In this document: piece by piece, positions 54,209-63,290 of the stretch | How the letters are laid out: each line of letters begins with the position of its first letter | Position numbering within the stretch: position 1 is the stretch's first letter | Source: Methylomonas methanica | Lineage (GTDB): Bacteria > Pseudomonadota > Gammaproteobacteria > Methylococcales > Methylomonadaceae | DNA: 64,000 nucleotides | Reading direction: 5' to 3' | Assembly (NCBI RefSeq): GCF_001644035.1 | Contig: NZ_LUUG01000105.1 | Coordinates: 1 to 64,000 of the forward strand | Notes under the pieces: model-generated | Seen by the model: the letters and a program-made list of their open reading frames with translations, nothing else | Told to the model about the DNA's origin: nothing | The model's database searches: none | Position numbers and translations under genes: made by a program

Positions 54209-54250
54209 AATGCGGCCCGGACCTGGCGGACGAAAAAAATTTTGACGCGT

Positions 54251-54277
54251 TGTCGATTTAAGCAACCGCCGTTCGAC
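54251..54277 (+). promoter_or_regulatory. Predicted ECF42 target promoter P2
   Basis: TGTCGA (54251-54256), a 17-base spacer and CGAC (54274-54277) repeat the motif of P1 exactly in hexamer, spacing and -10 tetramer. It lies 52 bases before the VOC gene at 54330 and would drive the seven-gene set up to the beta-lactamase. Confidence 0.8.
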
Positions 54278-54329
54278 TAAGGATGCAAGCCATAGTTATC
54301 AAAACTCAACTCCAAACGAGGAAAACCCG

Positions 54330-54818
54330 ATGACCACCATTAAACCCATACCCGACGGCTACCACTCGCTTACCCCTTATCTGGTGGTGCAAGACGCAGC
54401 ACAGGCTCTAGAATTTTATAAAAACGCCTTCGCGGCCAGCGAGCTATCCCGCCTGAATACGCCGGACGGCAACATAGCTCACGCCGAATTCAAAATAGGC
54501 GATTCAATATTCATGCTTGCCGACGAAAATCCGCACTGTACCGATCATTCGCCGGTAACCCTGGGAGGCACGCCGGTCAAGCTGTTCTTGTACATCAACG
54601 ATGTCGATGCGGTGTTTACCGCCGCGATCAAGGCCGGGGCCACGCAAACCATGCAGCCCACCAATCAATTCTGGGGCGACCGGATGGGTGCGGTGAGCGA
54701 TCCATTTGGCCATCAATGGATGATTGCCACGCATGTCGAAGATGTCGACCCCAGCGAAATGCCCAGCCGCATGGCCGCATTTTTCGCGGCGCAAGCGGCG
54801 GGCGGCGAAACTGCATAA
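54330..54818 (+). CDS. VOC family protein 1 (PhnB/glyoxalase type)
   Basis: The 162-residue protein has the vicinal-oxygen-chelate fold: two beta-alpha-beta-beta-beta units with LTPYLVVQDAAQALEFYKNAF at the start, GNIAHAEFKIGDSIFMLADE in the middle and the PFGHQWMIATHVEDV end. Metal-binding positions of glyoxalase I are only partly conserved, as in PhnB-like proteins, so the reaction is unknown. It is the first gene after promoter P2 and is followed by a second, shorter VOC gene 44 bases later. Confidence 0.9.
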   Translation: MTTIKPIPDGYHSLTPYLVVQDAAQALEFYKNAFAASELSRLNTPDGNIAHAEFKIGDSIFMLADENPHCTDHSPVTLGGTPVKLFLYINDVDAVFTAAIKAGATQTMQPTNQFWGDRMGAVSDPFGHQWMIATHVEDVDPSEMPSRMAAFFAAQAAGGETA

Positions 54819-54862
54819 CACCGGCAACCGGTATTTCTATCAATTTTGTAAAAGGAGCCGAT

Positions 54863-55270
54863 ATGGCCACACAAATTTTCGTCAACTTAGCCGTGAAAAA
54901 TCTACCTAACTCCATGGCCTTTTTTACCAGACTGGGTTACACCTTCAATCCGCAATTTACCAACGACGATGGAGCTTGCATGATCGTCAGTGACGATATT
55001 TTCGTGATGTTGCTGACCGAGAATTTCTTCCAATCCTTCACGCCCAAAGCCATTTGCGACGCCACAAAAAGTACGGAAATGTTGCTGTGCCTATCGGCGG
55101 AAAGCCGGGAAAAAGTCGATACCATGGTCAGCACGGCCATCGCCGCCGGCGGCACGCTTTACAAGGAACCGCAAGATCACGGCTTTATGTATGCTCACGG
55201 CTTTCAGGATCTGGATGGCCACATCTGGGAATATTGTTACATGGAGCCCGGCGCGGTGTGCCAAGGCTGA
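54863..55270 (+). CDS. VOC family protein 2
   Basis: The 135-residue protein starts at ATG 54863 (AAAGGAG nine bases upstream). It is a compact VOC protein with FVNLAVKNLPNSMAFFTRLGYTFNPQF at the start and HGFQDLDGHIWEYCYMEP at the end. The longer frame upstream lies in the first VOC gene and is not used. VOC proteins of this lineage are often glyoxalase/bleomycin-resistance or extradiol types without a known substrate. It lies inside the predicted ECF42 operon, 11 bases before the second DGPF gene. Confidence 0.9.
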   Translation: MATQIFVNLAVKNLPNSMAFFTRLGYTFNPQFTNDDGACMIVSDDIFVMLLTENFFQSFTPKAICDATKSTEMLLCLSAESREKVDTMVSTAIAAGGTLYKEPQDHGFMYAHGFQDLDGHIWEYCYMEPGAVCQG

Positions 55271-55281
55271 AGGAGACCGGC

Positions 55282-55638
55282 ATGAAATATATGTTAATGA
55301 TTTATCTTGAAGAACACAGCCTGGACGAAGCCGAGCGGCAAGCCTGTTATGTCGAGTCCACCCAACTCGCGCACAAACTCAAAGCCGACGGCCAATATTT
55401 GGCCGCCAGCCCCTTACAGCCCACCGCCATGGCTACCAGTGTGCGGGTACGCGACGGCAAACGCTTCGTCACCGACGGCCCGTTTGCGGAAACTCGCGAA
55501 CAACTGGGCGGCTACTATCTGGTCGACGCTCAGGATCTGGACGCCGCCATCGCTATCGCCGAACAGATTCCGATGGCGCGCAAGGGCACCGTCGAAGTGC
55601 GGCCGCTGATAGAGATTCCTGGCCTGCCCGGCGATTGA
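55282..55638 (+). CDS. YCII-related DGPF-domain protein 2
   Basis: The 118-residue protein starts at ATG 55282 after an AGGAG site. It shares the fold and signature of the first DGPF protein (VTDGPFAETREQLGGYYLVDAQDLDAAIAIAEQIP). The two are paralogues, though the N-terminal halves differ (this one lacks Cys in the first strand). It is in the middle of the predicted operon. A larger in-frame start upstream overlaps the VOC gene and is rejected. Confidence 0.92.
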   Translation: MKYMLMIYLEEHSLDEAERQACYVESTQLAHKLKADGQYLAASPLQPTAMATSVRVRDGKRFVTDGPFAETREQLGGYYLVDAQDLDAAIAIAEQIPMARKGTVEVRPLIEIPGLPGD

Positions 55639-55663
55639 ACCTACCAAGCTTTAGGAGAAAACC

Positions 55664-56191
55664 ATGATCAAAGCCATCCTTATCGTTTTACTCGTAATAC
55701 TCCTCGCAATGCTGATCTACGCGGCGACCAAACCGGATACTTTCCGCGTACAACGCTCAATCACTATCAAAGCGACCCCGGAAACGATTTTTCCGTTGAT
55801 CAACGATTTGCACAGCATGCAGACCTGGTCGGCTTGGGAAAAAGTGGATCCCGGCATGAAGCGGACATACAGAGGCGCAACCAGCGGGCCGGGTGCGGTC
55901 TATGAATGGGAAGGCAACCAGGAAATCGGCCAGGGGCGCATGGAGATTATTGACGTGACACCGCCCGCGAAAATAAGCATCCGCATGGATTTCATCAAAC
56001 CGTTTCCGGCGCAAAACACCCTAGAATTTGTTCTGCAAACCGAGGGTAACTCGACCCACGTCACTCAGGCGATCTTCGGCCCCAGCCCTTATATTTCCAA
56101 AGTAATGAGCCTGGTGTTCAGCATGGACAAGATGATAGGCGGGAAATTCGAGGAAAGTTTGGCCGAGCTAAAAGCCACTGCCGAAAAATAA
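55664..56191 (+). CDS. SRPBCC family protein with N-terminal membrane anchor
   Basis: The 175-residue protein has an N-terminal hydrophobic helix (about residues 3-19), then a START/Bet v1-like SRPBCC domain: FRVQRSITIKATPETIFPLINDLHSMQTWSAWEK, GPGAVYEWEGNQEIGQG and a C-terminal long helix. These proteins form a hydrophobic ligand pocket. The anchor suggests it is tethered to the inner membrane, with the pocket facing the periplasm or cytoplasm. It is 25 bases after the second DGPF gene. Confidence 0.9.
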   Translation: MIKAILIVLLVILLAMLIYAATKPDTFRVQRSITIKATPETIFPLINDLHSMQTWSAWEKVDPGMKRTYRGATSGPGAVYEWEGNQEIGQGRMEIIDVTPPAKISIRMDFIKPFPAQNTLEFVLQTEGNSTHVTQAIFGPSPYISKVMSLVFSMDKMIGGKFEESLAELKATAEK

Positions 56192-56220
56192 TCAGCTATT
56201 TCAATTACAGAGGAAAAGCC

Positions 56221-56697
56221 ATGAATCCAACAGAACAAACAGCTGAATCGCGGGAACTTGGACTGACGCGTTTGATCGATGCGCCAGCCGAGAAACTCTA
56301 TAGAGCATGGACCGAACCGGTGCTGCTCAAGCAATGGTTTTGTCCGAAGCCCTGGACCGTGGCCTCTGCCGAACTCGATGTCAGAGCCGGCGGCACCAGC
56401 ATCATCGTGATGCGCAGCCCGGAAGGCCAGGAGTTTCCCAACCAAGGTATCTATCTTGAAGTTGTGCCAAACGAGCGTTTGGTGTTCACCGACGCCTACA
56501 CCAACGCCTGGGAACCCTCCGCCAAACCCTTCATGACCGGCATCGTCACGTTTACGCCTGAAGACGGAAAAACCCGTTACACCGCTCGGGTGTTGCATTG
56601 GAGCGCGGTAGATCGGAAAACCCACGAAGAGATGGGTTTTCACGAAGGCTGGGGCAAGGCCACCGACCAACTGGCCGAGCTGGTAGCCAGTTTGTAA
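56221..56697 (+). CDS. AHSA1-type SRPBCC family protein
   Basis: The 158-residue protein is a soluble SRPBCC/AHSA1 domain. It begins LTRLIDAPAEKLYRAWTEPVLLKQWFCPKPW and has the typical end GWGKATDQLAELVASL. Such proteins often occur with DGPF proteins and bind hydrophobic ligands. It has AGAGGAAA before its ATG and lies between the anchored SRPBCC gene and the third VOC gene, within the operon. Confidence 0.92.
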   Translation: MNPTEQTAESRELGLTRLIDAPAEKLYRAWTEPVLLKQWFCPKPWTVASAELDVRAGGTSIIVMRSPEGQEFPNQGIYLEVVPNERLVFTDAYTNAWEPSAKPFMTGIVTFTPEDGKTRYTARVLHWSAVDRKTHEEMGFHEGWGKATDQLAELVASL

Positions 56698-56743
56698 GCC
56701 GGGAAACCGGTCATTACTTTTTATATTTTACCGAGTAAACACC

Positions 56744-57217
56744 ATGCCAAAAATCACCCCATTTTTATGGTTCGACGACCAAGCCGAACAGGCGATGAAT
56801 TTCTACGTATCCATTTTTAAAAACTCGAAGGTCTTGAGCGTCAACCGTTACGCCGATGCCGGGCCGGGACCGAAAGGCAGTGTGATGACCGCCAATTTCG
56901 AGCTGGATGGGCAAGTATTTACTGCGCTCAACGGTGGGCCGATGCACTCGTTTTCCCCGGCGATTTCGTTTGTCGTACACTGCGAAACTCAAGCGGAAGT
57001 TGATTACTATTGGGAAAAGCTTTCTGAAGGTGGGAAGACCAATCAATGCGCCTGGCTGGACGACCAATTCGGCGTTACTTGGCAGATCGTGCCGAATATC
57101 CTGATCGAATTATTGAGCGATCCCGATCCGGTAAAAGCCGGACAAGTGATGCAGGCCATGCTAAAAATGACGAAAATAGACATAGACACTTTAAAACGAG
57201 CCTACGAGCAATCCTAA
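56744..57217 (+). CDS. VOC family protein 3 (PhnB/3-demethylubiquinone methyltransferase-like)
   Basis: The 157-residue protein is of the PhnB-like VOC type: ITPFLWFDDQAEQAMNFYVSIFKNSKV at the start, FTALNGGPMHSFSPAISFVVHCE in the middle and QCAWLDDQFGVTWQIVPNIL near the end. Some relatives are misnamed as 3-demethylubiquinone methyltransferases. It shares no close match with the other two VOC proteins here. Its stop abuts the beta-lactamase start directly. Confidence 0.92.
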   Translation: MPKITPFLWFDDQAEQAMNFYVSIFKNSKVLSVNRYADAGPGPKGSVMTANFELDGQVFTALNGGPMHSFSPAISFVVHCETQAEVDYYWEKLSEGGKTNQCAWLDDQFGVTWQIVPNILIELLSDPDPVKAGQVMQAMLKMTKIDIDTLKRAYEQS

Positions 57218-58000
57218 ATGAAACATCTATTTGCCGCTCTGCTATTACTACTTGCCGGCCGGGTTGACGCTATCGAATGGCTGGACAGTCCGGAGCTTGG
57301 CAAACTATTCAGCGATGCCGGCGTGCACGGCACTTTCGTGGCCTACGATGTCGATGCAGATAGGCTAATCGGCCACGACCAGCTCCGCGCGGAAACCCGC
57401 TTCATCCCGGCCTCGACGTTCAAGATAGTCAATAGCTTGATCGGCTTGTCGGTAGGTGCGGTCGGCAACGTAGATGAAGCGCTGCCATACGGCGGCCAAC
57501 CACAAATGATCAAAGACTGGGAGCGGGATATGGGCTTGCGCGAGGCGATCAAGCTGTCCAACGTACCGATTTATCAAGCACTGGCCCGGCGCATCGGCCA
57601 TGCGCGGATGCGCGAAGGGCTTGTCAGCCTCGGCTACGGTAACACCGAGATCGGCGCTAAGGTCGATAGATTTTGGCTGGACGGTCCGCTAAAAATCAGC
57701 GCGGTGGAACAGACGGCATTTTTGGCTCGCCTGGCGCGGGATCAATTACCGCTCTCTGGCGATGTTCAAGCCAAAGTCCGGGAAATAGTCATGCTTGAGC
57801 AAAACGGCGAAAGGACTTTATACGGCAAAACCGGCTGGTTAAACGCTCCCAACCCCGGTATCGGCTGGTGGGTGGGCTGGGTCACGAAAGGCGGCCATCT
57901 ATACAGTTTTGCGTTAAATATCGACATTATCCAGGCTGCCGATGCGCCCAAGCGCGTGAAGTTGGGCAAGGCCTGTCTTAAGGCGCTGGGTATATTCTAA
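57218..58000 (+). CDS. Class D (OXA-type) beta-lactamase
   Basis: The 260-residue protein has a signal peptide (about 1-19) and all class D motifs: Ser66-Thr-Phe-Lys69 (STFK), Ser114-Asn-Val116, Tyr140-Gly-Asn142, FWLDG, and Lys204-Thr-Gly206. It would hydrolyse beta-lactams in the periplasm via Ser66 with carboxylated Lys69. It starts at the base following the stop of the third VOC gene, so it is surely in the predicted ECF42 operon. Composition matches its neighbours, so recent transfer on a resistance element is unlikely. A role in cell-wall maintenance or stress rather than antibiotic resistance is possible. Confidence 0.95.
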   Translation: MKHLFAALLLLLAGRVDAIEWLDSPELGKLFSDAGVHGTFVAYDVDADRLIGHDQLRAETRFIPASTFKIVNSLIGLSVGAVGNVDEALPYGGQPQMIKDWERDMGLREAIKLSNVPIYQALARRIGHARMREGLVSLGYGNTEIGAKVDRFWLDGPLKISAVEQTAFLARLARDQLPLSGDVQAKVREIVMLEQNGERTLYGKTGWLNAPNPGIGWWVGWVTKGGHLYSFALNIDIIQAADAPKRVKLGKACLKALGIF

Positions 58001-58013
58001 GCTCAACTTATTA

Positions 58014-58948
<935 letters not shown>

Positions 58949-59020
58949 GGTTTGCACCTTAATCATGACGGGTTGCGGCTATAATAGCACCCTTCGAATC
59001 ACGGATAAGCCCCCAAAGCC

Positions 59021-60451
59021 ATGCAATTACCCAACTATTCAACCGCCCGCGTGCTGGTGGTCGGCGACCTGATGCTGGACCGCTACTGGCACGGCCCCAC
59101 CTCAAGAATTTCCCCGGAAGCACCAGTTCCAGTAGTGCATGTAAAGCAAGACGAATGCCGGCCGGGCGGCGCCGGGAATGTGGCCTTGAATATTGCGGCG
59201 CTGGGCGCAAAAGTATCCTTGCTTGGATTTACCGGCGAAGACCAGGCCGCAACTGCGTTGGAAAAGATATTGAAGGATGCCGGGGTATTGTGCTTATTTC
59301 AAGGCGTGCCCAATTTTCCAACCATCACCAAATTGCGGGTGATGAGCCGGCATCAACAATTGATCAGGCTGGATTTTGAAGACGGCTTCCAGCAAGTCGA
59401 TAGCGATGCGCTATTGCATTTATATCACGCCGAGATGATGCAATCGCAAGTGACCGTGCTTTCCGATTACGGCAAAGGCACCTTAAGCCAAGTGCAACAA
59501 TTCATCCGTCTGGCCAAACAACTGAACAAACCAGTATTGGTCGATCCGAAAGGCAGCGATTTTTCGATTTATCGCCAAGCCACGCTGATCACCCCCAACC
59601 TCAGCGAGTTTGAAGCGGTGGTTGGTCGCTGCACCGATCAGCAGCAAATCGTCGAACGCGGCATGAATTTGCTGAACGAACTGGAGTTACAAGCCTTGTT
59701 AGTTACGCGCGGTGAAAACGGCATGACCTTGCTCAGCAAAGGTACCGACCCCTTACACCTGCCGACTCACGCCCGCGAGGTTTTCGATGTTACCGGCGCC
59801 GGCGACACGGTGATTTCCGTGCTGGCCGCCAGCCTGGCGGCGAAAAAGCCGCTGGCGGAAGCCACGCAGTTGGCCAACATCGGCGCCGGCATCGTGGTCG
59901 GCAAAATGGGCACCGCCACCGTCAATACCGACGAGTTGAATGCCGCCTTGCAAGGTCCGCGCGCCCATCACAAAGGCGTATGCAGCCTGCCGGAATTGCT
60001 GGCCGAACGCGCCGCCGCCCAGCAAAACGGCGAAAAAATCGTCGCGACCAACGGCTGTTTCGACATTCTGCATCCCGGTCACGTCCGCTATCTACAACAA
60101 GCGAAAACCCTGGGCGACCGTTTGGTGGTATTGGTCAACAGCGACGCCTCGGTGCAACGCCTGAAAGGCCCGGAGCGCCCGGTCAACAAACTGGATCACC
60201 GGATGGAAATGCTGGCGGCGTTGGAATGCGTAGACTGGGTGGTGGAATTTGAACAAGACACCCCCAAGGAAGTCATCGACCAATTACTGCCCGACATACT
60301 GGTGAAAGGCGGTGACTACACCGACATCACCAGCATCGCCGGCCACGAAAGCGTAATGGCCAACGGCGGCGAGGTGAAGATTTTGTCGTTTATCGAAGGG
60401 CATTCTACGACGGCGATTATCCAGACGATTAAGGATAAAACTGGCAACTAG
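59021..60451 (+). CDS. hldE: Bifunctional heptose 7-phosphate kinase / heptose 1-phosphate adenylyltransferase
   Basis: The 476-residue enzyme makes ADP-D-glycero-beta-D-manno-heptose for lipopolysaccharide core. The N-terminal ribokinase-like domain (about 1-320) has [32 protein letters not shown] and the ATP-site DVTGAGDTV. The C-terminal nucleotidyltransferase (about 340-476) has [16 protein letters not shown] and the late [14 protein letters not shown]. Both active sites look intact, and the length equals E. coli HldE (477). A -10-like TATAAT at 58979 lies in the divergent gap with arsC. It is monocistronic or precedes the toxin gene by 41 bases. Confidence 0.97.
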   Translation: MQLPNYSTARVLVVGDLMLDRYWHGPTSRISPEAPVPVVHVKQDECRPGGAGNVALNIAALGAKVSLLGFTGEDQAATALEKILKDAGVLCLFQGVPNFPTITKLRVMSRHQQLIRLDFEDGFQQVDSDALLHLYHAEMMQSQVTVLSDYGKGTLSQVQQFIRLAKQLNKPVLVDPKGSDFSIYRQATLITPNLSEFEAVVGRCTDQQQIVERGMNLLNELELQALLVTRGENGMTLLSKGTDPLHLPTHAREVFDVTGAGDTVISVLAASLAAKKPLAEATQLANIGAGIVVGKMGTATVNTDELNAALQGPRAHHKGVCSLPELLAERAAAQQNGEKIVATNGCFDILHPGHVRYLQQAKTLGDRLVVLVNSDASVQRLKGPERPVNKLDHRMEMLAALECVDWVVEFEQDTPKEVIDQLLPDILVKGGDYTDITSIAGHESVMANGGEVKILSFIEGHSTTAIIQTIKDKTGN

Positions 60452-60492
60452 GCCACGCCACCAATACAATGTATGTATAAGACTGGCTTTCT

Positions 60493-60768
60493 ATGATTTC
60501 ATTTGGTCACGAGAAAAATGAATTGCTCAAGCAAAGTCCAGGCATTGGCTTTGAAGAAATTATCACGACCATCAATGCCGGAAAGATACTAGATGTGTTC
60601 GACCATCCCGATCAAACTAAGTATCCGCCCCAAAAAATCTATGTAGTTGAGGCCCTTGATTATGTTTATTTAGTGCCGTTTATTCAAAACGAAAATGGCA
60701 TCTTTCTTAAAACCATTATTCCAAGTCGCAAAGCCAAAGAACGTTACAAAGGGGAAAACCATGTTTGA
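60493..60768 (+). CDS. BrnT-like toxin
   Basis: The 91-residue protein resembles BrnT-type RelE-fold toxins: FGHEKNELLKQSPGIGFEEIITTI at the N-terminus, an aspartate-rich middle (VFDHPDQTKYPPQKIYVVE) and the C-terminal TIIPSRKAKERYKGE, like the 'RIISAR-A-x-E-R-Y' end of BrnT. A ribonuclease role is expected for the family. The following antitoxin gene starts within its last codons. The assignment is by pattern only. Confidence 0.65.
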   Translation: MISFGHEKNELLKQSPGIGFEEIITTINAGKILDVFDHPDQTKYPPQKIYVVEALDYVYLVPFIQNENGIFLKTIIPSRKAKERYKGENHV

Positions 60769-61027
60769 TGACGAAGAAATGTCTATATTAAATGCGTTGG
60801 AAAATAACAAACTGATACGCAGCGTCAATGCGGATGAAGAAATTGCCTTGGCCAAACAAGCGGCTAAAGAATACTTGTCAAAATCGAAAAATGTCACGAT
60901 TCGCCTTAGCTTGGGCGATGTGACATTAATTAAAAACCGCGCTCAAGACGTTGGTATTCCTTACCAAACGTTGACTTCTTCATTAGTCCATCAATATGCG
61001 ACGGGCAAAATTCGTTTGGAAACATAG
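60761..61027 (+). CDS. CopG/BrnA-type antitoxin
   Basis: Starting at ATG 60761 (GGGGA ten bases upstream, inside the toxin gene), the 88-residue protein has a mostly charged N-terminal half and a C-terminal ribbon-helix-helix-like segment: NVTIRLSLGDVTLIKNRAQDVGIPYQTLTSSLVHQY. That pattern is typical of CopG and BrnA DNA-binding antitoxins. The toxin-then-antitoxin order agrees with brnTA. The eight-base overlap indicates coupling. Confidence 0.75.
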   Translation: MFDDEEMSILNALENNKLIRSVNADEEIALAKQAAKEYLSKSKNVTIRLSLGDVTLIKNRAQDVGIPYQTLTSSLVHQYATGKIRLET

Positions 61028-61115
61028 TGGTCCTACTACTGTCCGTAGGTCGACTGGTTTCAAAAGCAAGTCTAATGGCTCATAAGGTTATGAATTTAAA
61101 ACTAAAGGTATTAGT

Positions 61116-61322
61116 GTGAGTAAAAGATACACTCAGACAGATAAAGACCATATGGCAAGAATTGCCATTAACGCAGCGAAGGAATTACAAGAGCTGGGCG
61201 GGCAATATCCGTCTTTCAAAAACTATGTTTGGGCGGCTCAGCATATTCTAAATGGTGGAACGCCGAATAATAAAGTTGACGAGTTTATGTTAGAAAAAAT
61301 AAGAGAAGCCGGGCTTTTATAA
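61116..61322 (+). CDS. Small hypothetical protein
   Basis: The 68-residue product starts at GTG 61116 after a weak purine-rich site (TAAAGGT). It is charged and helical (MARIAINAAKELQELGG, YPSFKNYVWAAQHILNGG) without a signal or known domain. It lies 88 bases after the antitoxin gene and 49 before ubiA. It may be an accessory part of the toxin-antitoxin locus, or unrelated. Its codon use looks normal for a real gene. Confidence 0.55.
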   Translation: MSKRYTQTDKDHMARIAINAAKELQELGGQYPSFKNYVWAAQHILNGGTPNNKVDEFMLEKIREAGLL

Positions 61323-61371
61323 TTCGGCATAACTTTACCAGCAGAGTTTTTACCAAAATCTAATTCTTCCT

Positions 61372-62235
61372 ATGCTAGCGTTTTCAGACCGTCTCCACCA
61401 ATACTGGCTCCTGGCCCGCTTCGATAAACCCATCGGCATTTTCATTCTACTTTGGCCGACGCTGTGGGCCTTGTGGATTGCCGGCAACGGCAAGCCGGAT
61501 TTATTGGTGTTAATCGTGTTTACGCTGGGTGTGGTGTTGATGCGCGCGGCCGGTTGCGTGATTAACGATTACGCCGACAAGGATTTCGATCCACATGTCG
61601 ACAGGACTAAGCTACGGCCGATTGCCTCCGGCAAGGTAACACCGAAGGAAGCGTTGATTGTGTTTGCGGTGCTGTGTCTGACTGCGTTTGGCTTGGTGTT
61701 GCTGATGAACTGGTACACCATCGGTTTGTCGTTTATCGGTGCATTTCTGGCGGCCAGTTATCCGTTTATGAAACGCTTTACGCATCTGCCGCAGGCGTAT
61801 CTAGGCGCGGCGTTTGGGTTTGCGGTGCCGATGGCGTTTGCCGCGCAAACCAATGAAATTCCGCTAGTCGGCTGGATTTTATATCTTGCTGTGTTGCTGT
61901 GGGCACTGGTGTACGACACCATGTACGCGATGGTCGACATTGACGACGATTTGAAAATCGGCGTGAAATCCACCGCGATTCTGTTCGGCAAGCGGGTGCG
62001 GGAAATTACGGCAGGCCTACAAGTCGTGATTATGGGACTGTTGGTTACGGTAGGCCTGATGCAACAACTGAGCTGGCCGTATTACGCCGGTTTGGCGGTT
62101 GCCGCCGGCTTGGCGATTTACCAGCAAAAACTGATTTTTCATTTCGATAAGCCCAGCTGTTTTAAAGCCTTTTTGAATAATAACTGGTTCGGTCTGGCAG
62201 TGTTTGTTGGGATTGTGTTGGCGTATTGGCTGTAG
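61372..62235 (+). CDS. ubiA: 4-hydroxybenzoate octaprenyltransferase
   Basis: The 287-residue inner-membrane enzyme prenylates 4-hydroxybenzoate in ubiquinone synthesis. It has about eight membrane segments. The first Asp-rich motif is [19 protein letters not shown] and the second is [22 protein letters not shown]; both Mg2+/diphosphate-binding sites are intact. The N-terminal [25 protein letters not shown] is typical of UbiA. Length matches E. coli UbiA (290). It is probably expressed alone; no ubiC lies next to it. Confidence 0.97.
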   Translation: MLAFSDRLHQYWLLARFDKPIGIFILLWPTLWALWIAGNGKPDLLVLIVFTLGVVLMRAAGCVINDYADKDFDPHVDRTKLRPIASGKVTPKEALIVFAVLCLTAFGLVLLMNWYTIGLSFIGAFLAASYPFMKRFTHLPQAYLGAAFGFAVPMAFAAQTNEIPLVGWILYLAVLLWALVYDTMYAMVDIDDDLKIGVKSTAILFGKRVREITAGLQVVIMGLLVTVGLMQQLSWPYYAGLAVAAGLAIYQQKLIFHFDKPSCFKAFLNNNWFGLAVFVGIVLAYWL

Positions 62236-62333
62236 TGTTTAGGATGAATTACTGACCTTACGCTAGCCCCAATGGCGTAACAGAGAAGGTTAGAATGAGA
62301 TGAAGAAAACAGGTAATTCGCTTGGTTTGATCT

Positions 62334-62413
62334 CCTCACCCCGGCCCTCTCGACAACTACTCCCAGCGTTGCCCTACCTCCTGCATCCGTGCAGTCGTCC
62401 AGCAGGAGAGGGA
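62334..62413. repeat. Possible palindromic dispersed repeat
   Basis: CCTCACCCCGGCCCTCTC at the left and GGAGAGGG at the right can pair. This form resembles the common 'cctcaccccggccctctcc...gagaggg' bacterial intergenic repeat. Only this copy is in the window, so the assignment rests on recalled general patterns. Confidence 0.4.
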
Positions 62414-62472
62414 GCTTAATTTAAAGCCCTGATAGGGTTTTCAACCATGCCCAATAGATTTTAGGATTTGTG

Positions 62473-62922
62473 ATGAACTATATCGAGATGTTGGCGATTG
62501 CATTTGCCGAAGCCCAAGCCGGTTTTGACGAAGGCGGCGTACCGGTCGGCGCGGCTTTATTCGATGCCAGTGGCAAGTTGCTGGGCCGGGGCCGCAATCG
62601 CCGCGTGCAAGATAACGACCCGTCCGTTCACGGCGAAACCGACGCTTTTCGCAAAGCCGGCCGGCAAACCAGTTACCGCGACAAAGTCCTGGTCACGACC
62701 TTGGCGCCTTGCTGGTATTGCTCGGGCTTGATTCGGCAATTCAATATTGGCACGGTGGTGGTCGGTGAATCGGTCAACTTTGCGGGGCATCTGGACTGGC
62801 TGAGCGACGCCGGTGTTAAGATCGTGGAATTAAACGACACAGCTTGTATCGATTTAATGGGCCGTTTTATTGTTCAATCACCACGGATTTGGTTTGAAGA
62901 TATCGGTGAGGATTGTTGTTAA
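62473..62922 (+). CDS. Cytosine deaminase-like nucleoside deaminase (yeast FCY1 type)
   Basis: The 149-residue zinc deaminase has zinc ligands His in HGETDAF and Cys in TLAPCWYCSGLI, with Glu in the first motif as proton shuttle. The close agreement with yeast cytosine deaminase extends over the whole length: EGGVPVGAALF, LGRGRNRRVQ, VVVGESVNFAGHLDWL and the C-terminal WFEDIGE, which in the yeast enzyme closes the active site. It should deaminate cytosine or a similar base in pyrimidine salvage. The first Met at 62473 is chosen over GTG 62470. It is monocistronic. Confidence 0.9.
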   Translation: MNYIEMLAIAFAEAQAGFDEGGVPVGAALFDASGKLLGRGRNRRVQDNDPSVHGETDAFRKAGRQTSYRDKVLVTTLAPCWYCSGLIRQFNIGTVVVGESVNFAGHLDWLSDAGVKIVELNDTACIDLMGRFIVQSPRIWFEDIGEDCC

Positions 62923-63290
62923 GGAAACTCTGAACAAGTTGATTCCATCCATCCATAATAACAGGCGCCCTCGCAACTAAACGTCCATTACAAAATGGCA
63001 TTGCTCTATGCATTTAATTATTATAAAACGGGGGGAATGATGCGCTTGGACCTAAACGCTACATCATTCAATGTTAATCCCGCGAAGGTGGGAACAGAGC
63101 TTTTGATTTTCCTGGGTTCCCGCATTCGCGGAAACGACGAAACCCGATTTTTTGAAGTTCCCTTTTTGCTGGCAGTGCGAATAGCCAAACGGCTCCAGTC
63201 AATCGCAGCCTTTACTGAATGGGAAGTTGACAGCAGCTAACCCGGTTTTTATAAATTCTCGATCCTTAATCTGCAAAGGAGTTTTCGTTC
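62923..63290. other. Intergenic region with a repeat copy
   Basis: An 81-codon frame (62995-63240) runs through the repeat at 63080-63140 and is considered spurious. The remainder contains no hairpin terminator. AAGGAG before 63291 serves the next gene. Confidence 0.5.
63080..63140. repeat. Palindromic dispersed repeat, copy 2 (inverted)
   Basis: This is the reverse-complement copy of the element at 2613-2675. The arms CCGCGAAGGTGGGAAC and GTTCCCGCATTCGCGG fold together. The loop region GCTTTTGATTTTCCTGGGT is identical to the inverse of the first copy. Confidence 0.8.

Noticed and set aside
62995-63240. An 81-codon open frame
   Set aside because: It runs through a palindromic repeat whose copy elsewhere is non-coding.
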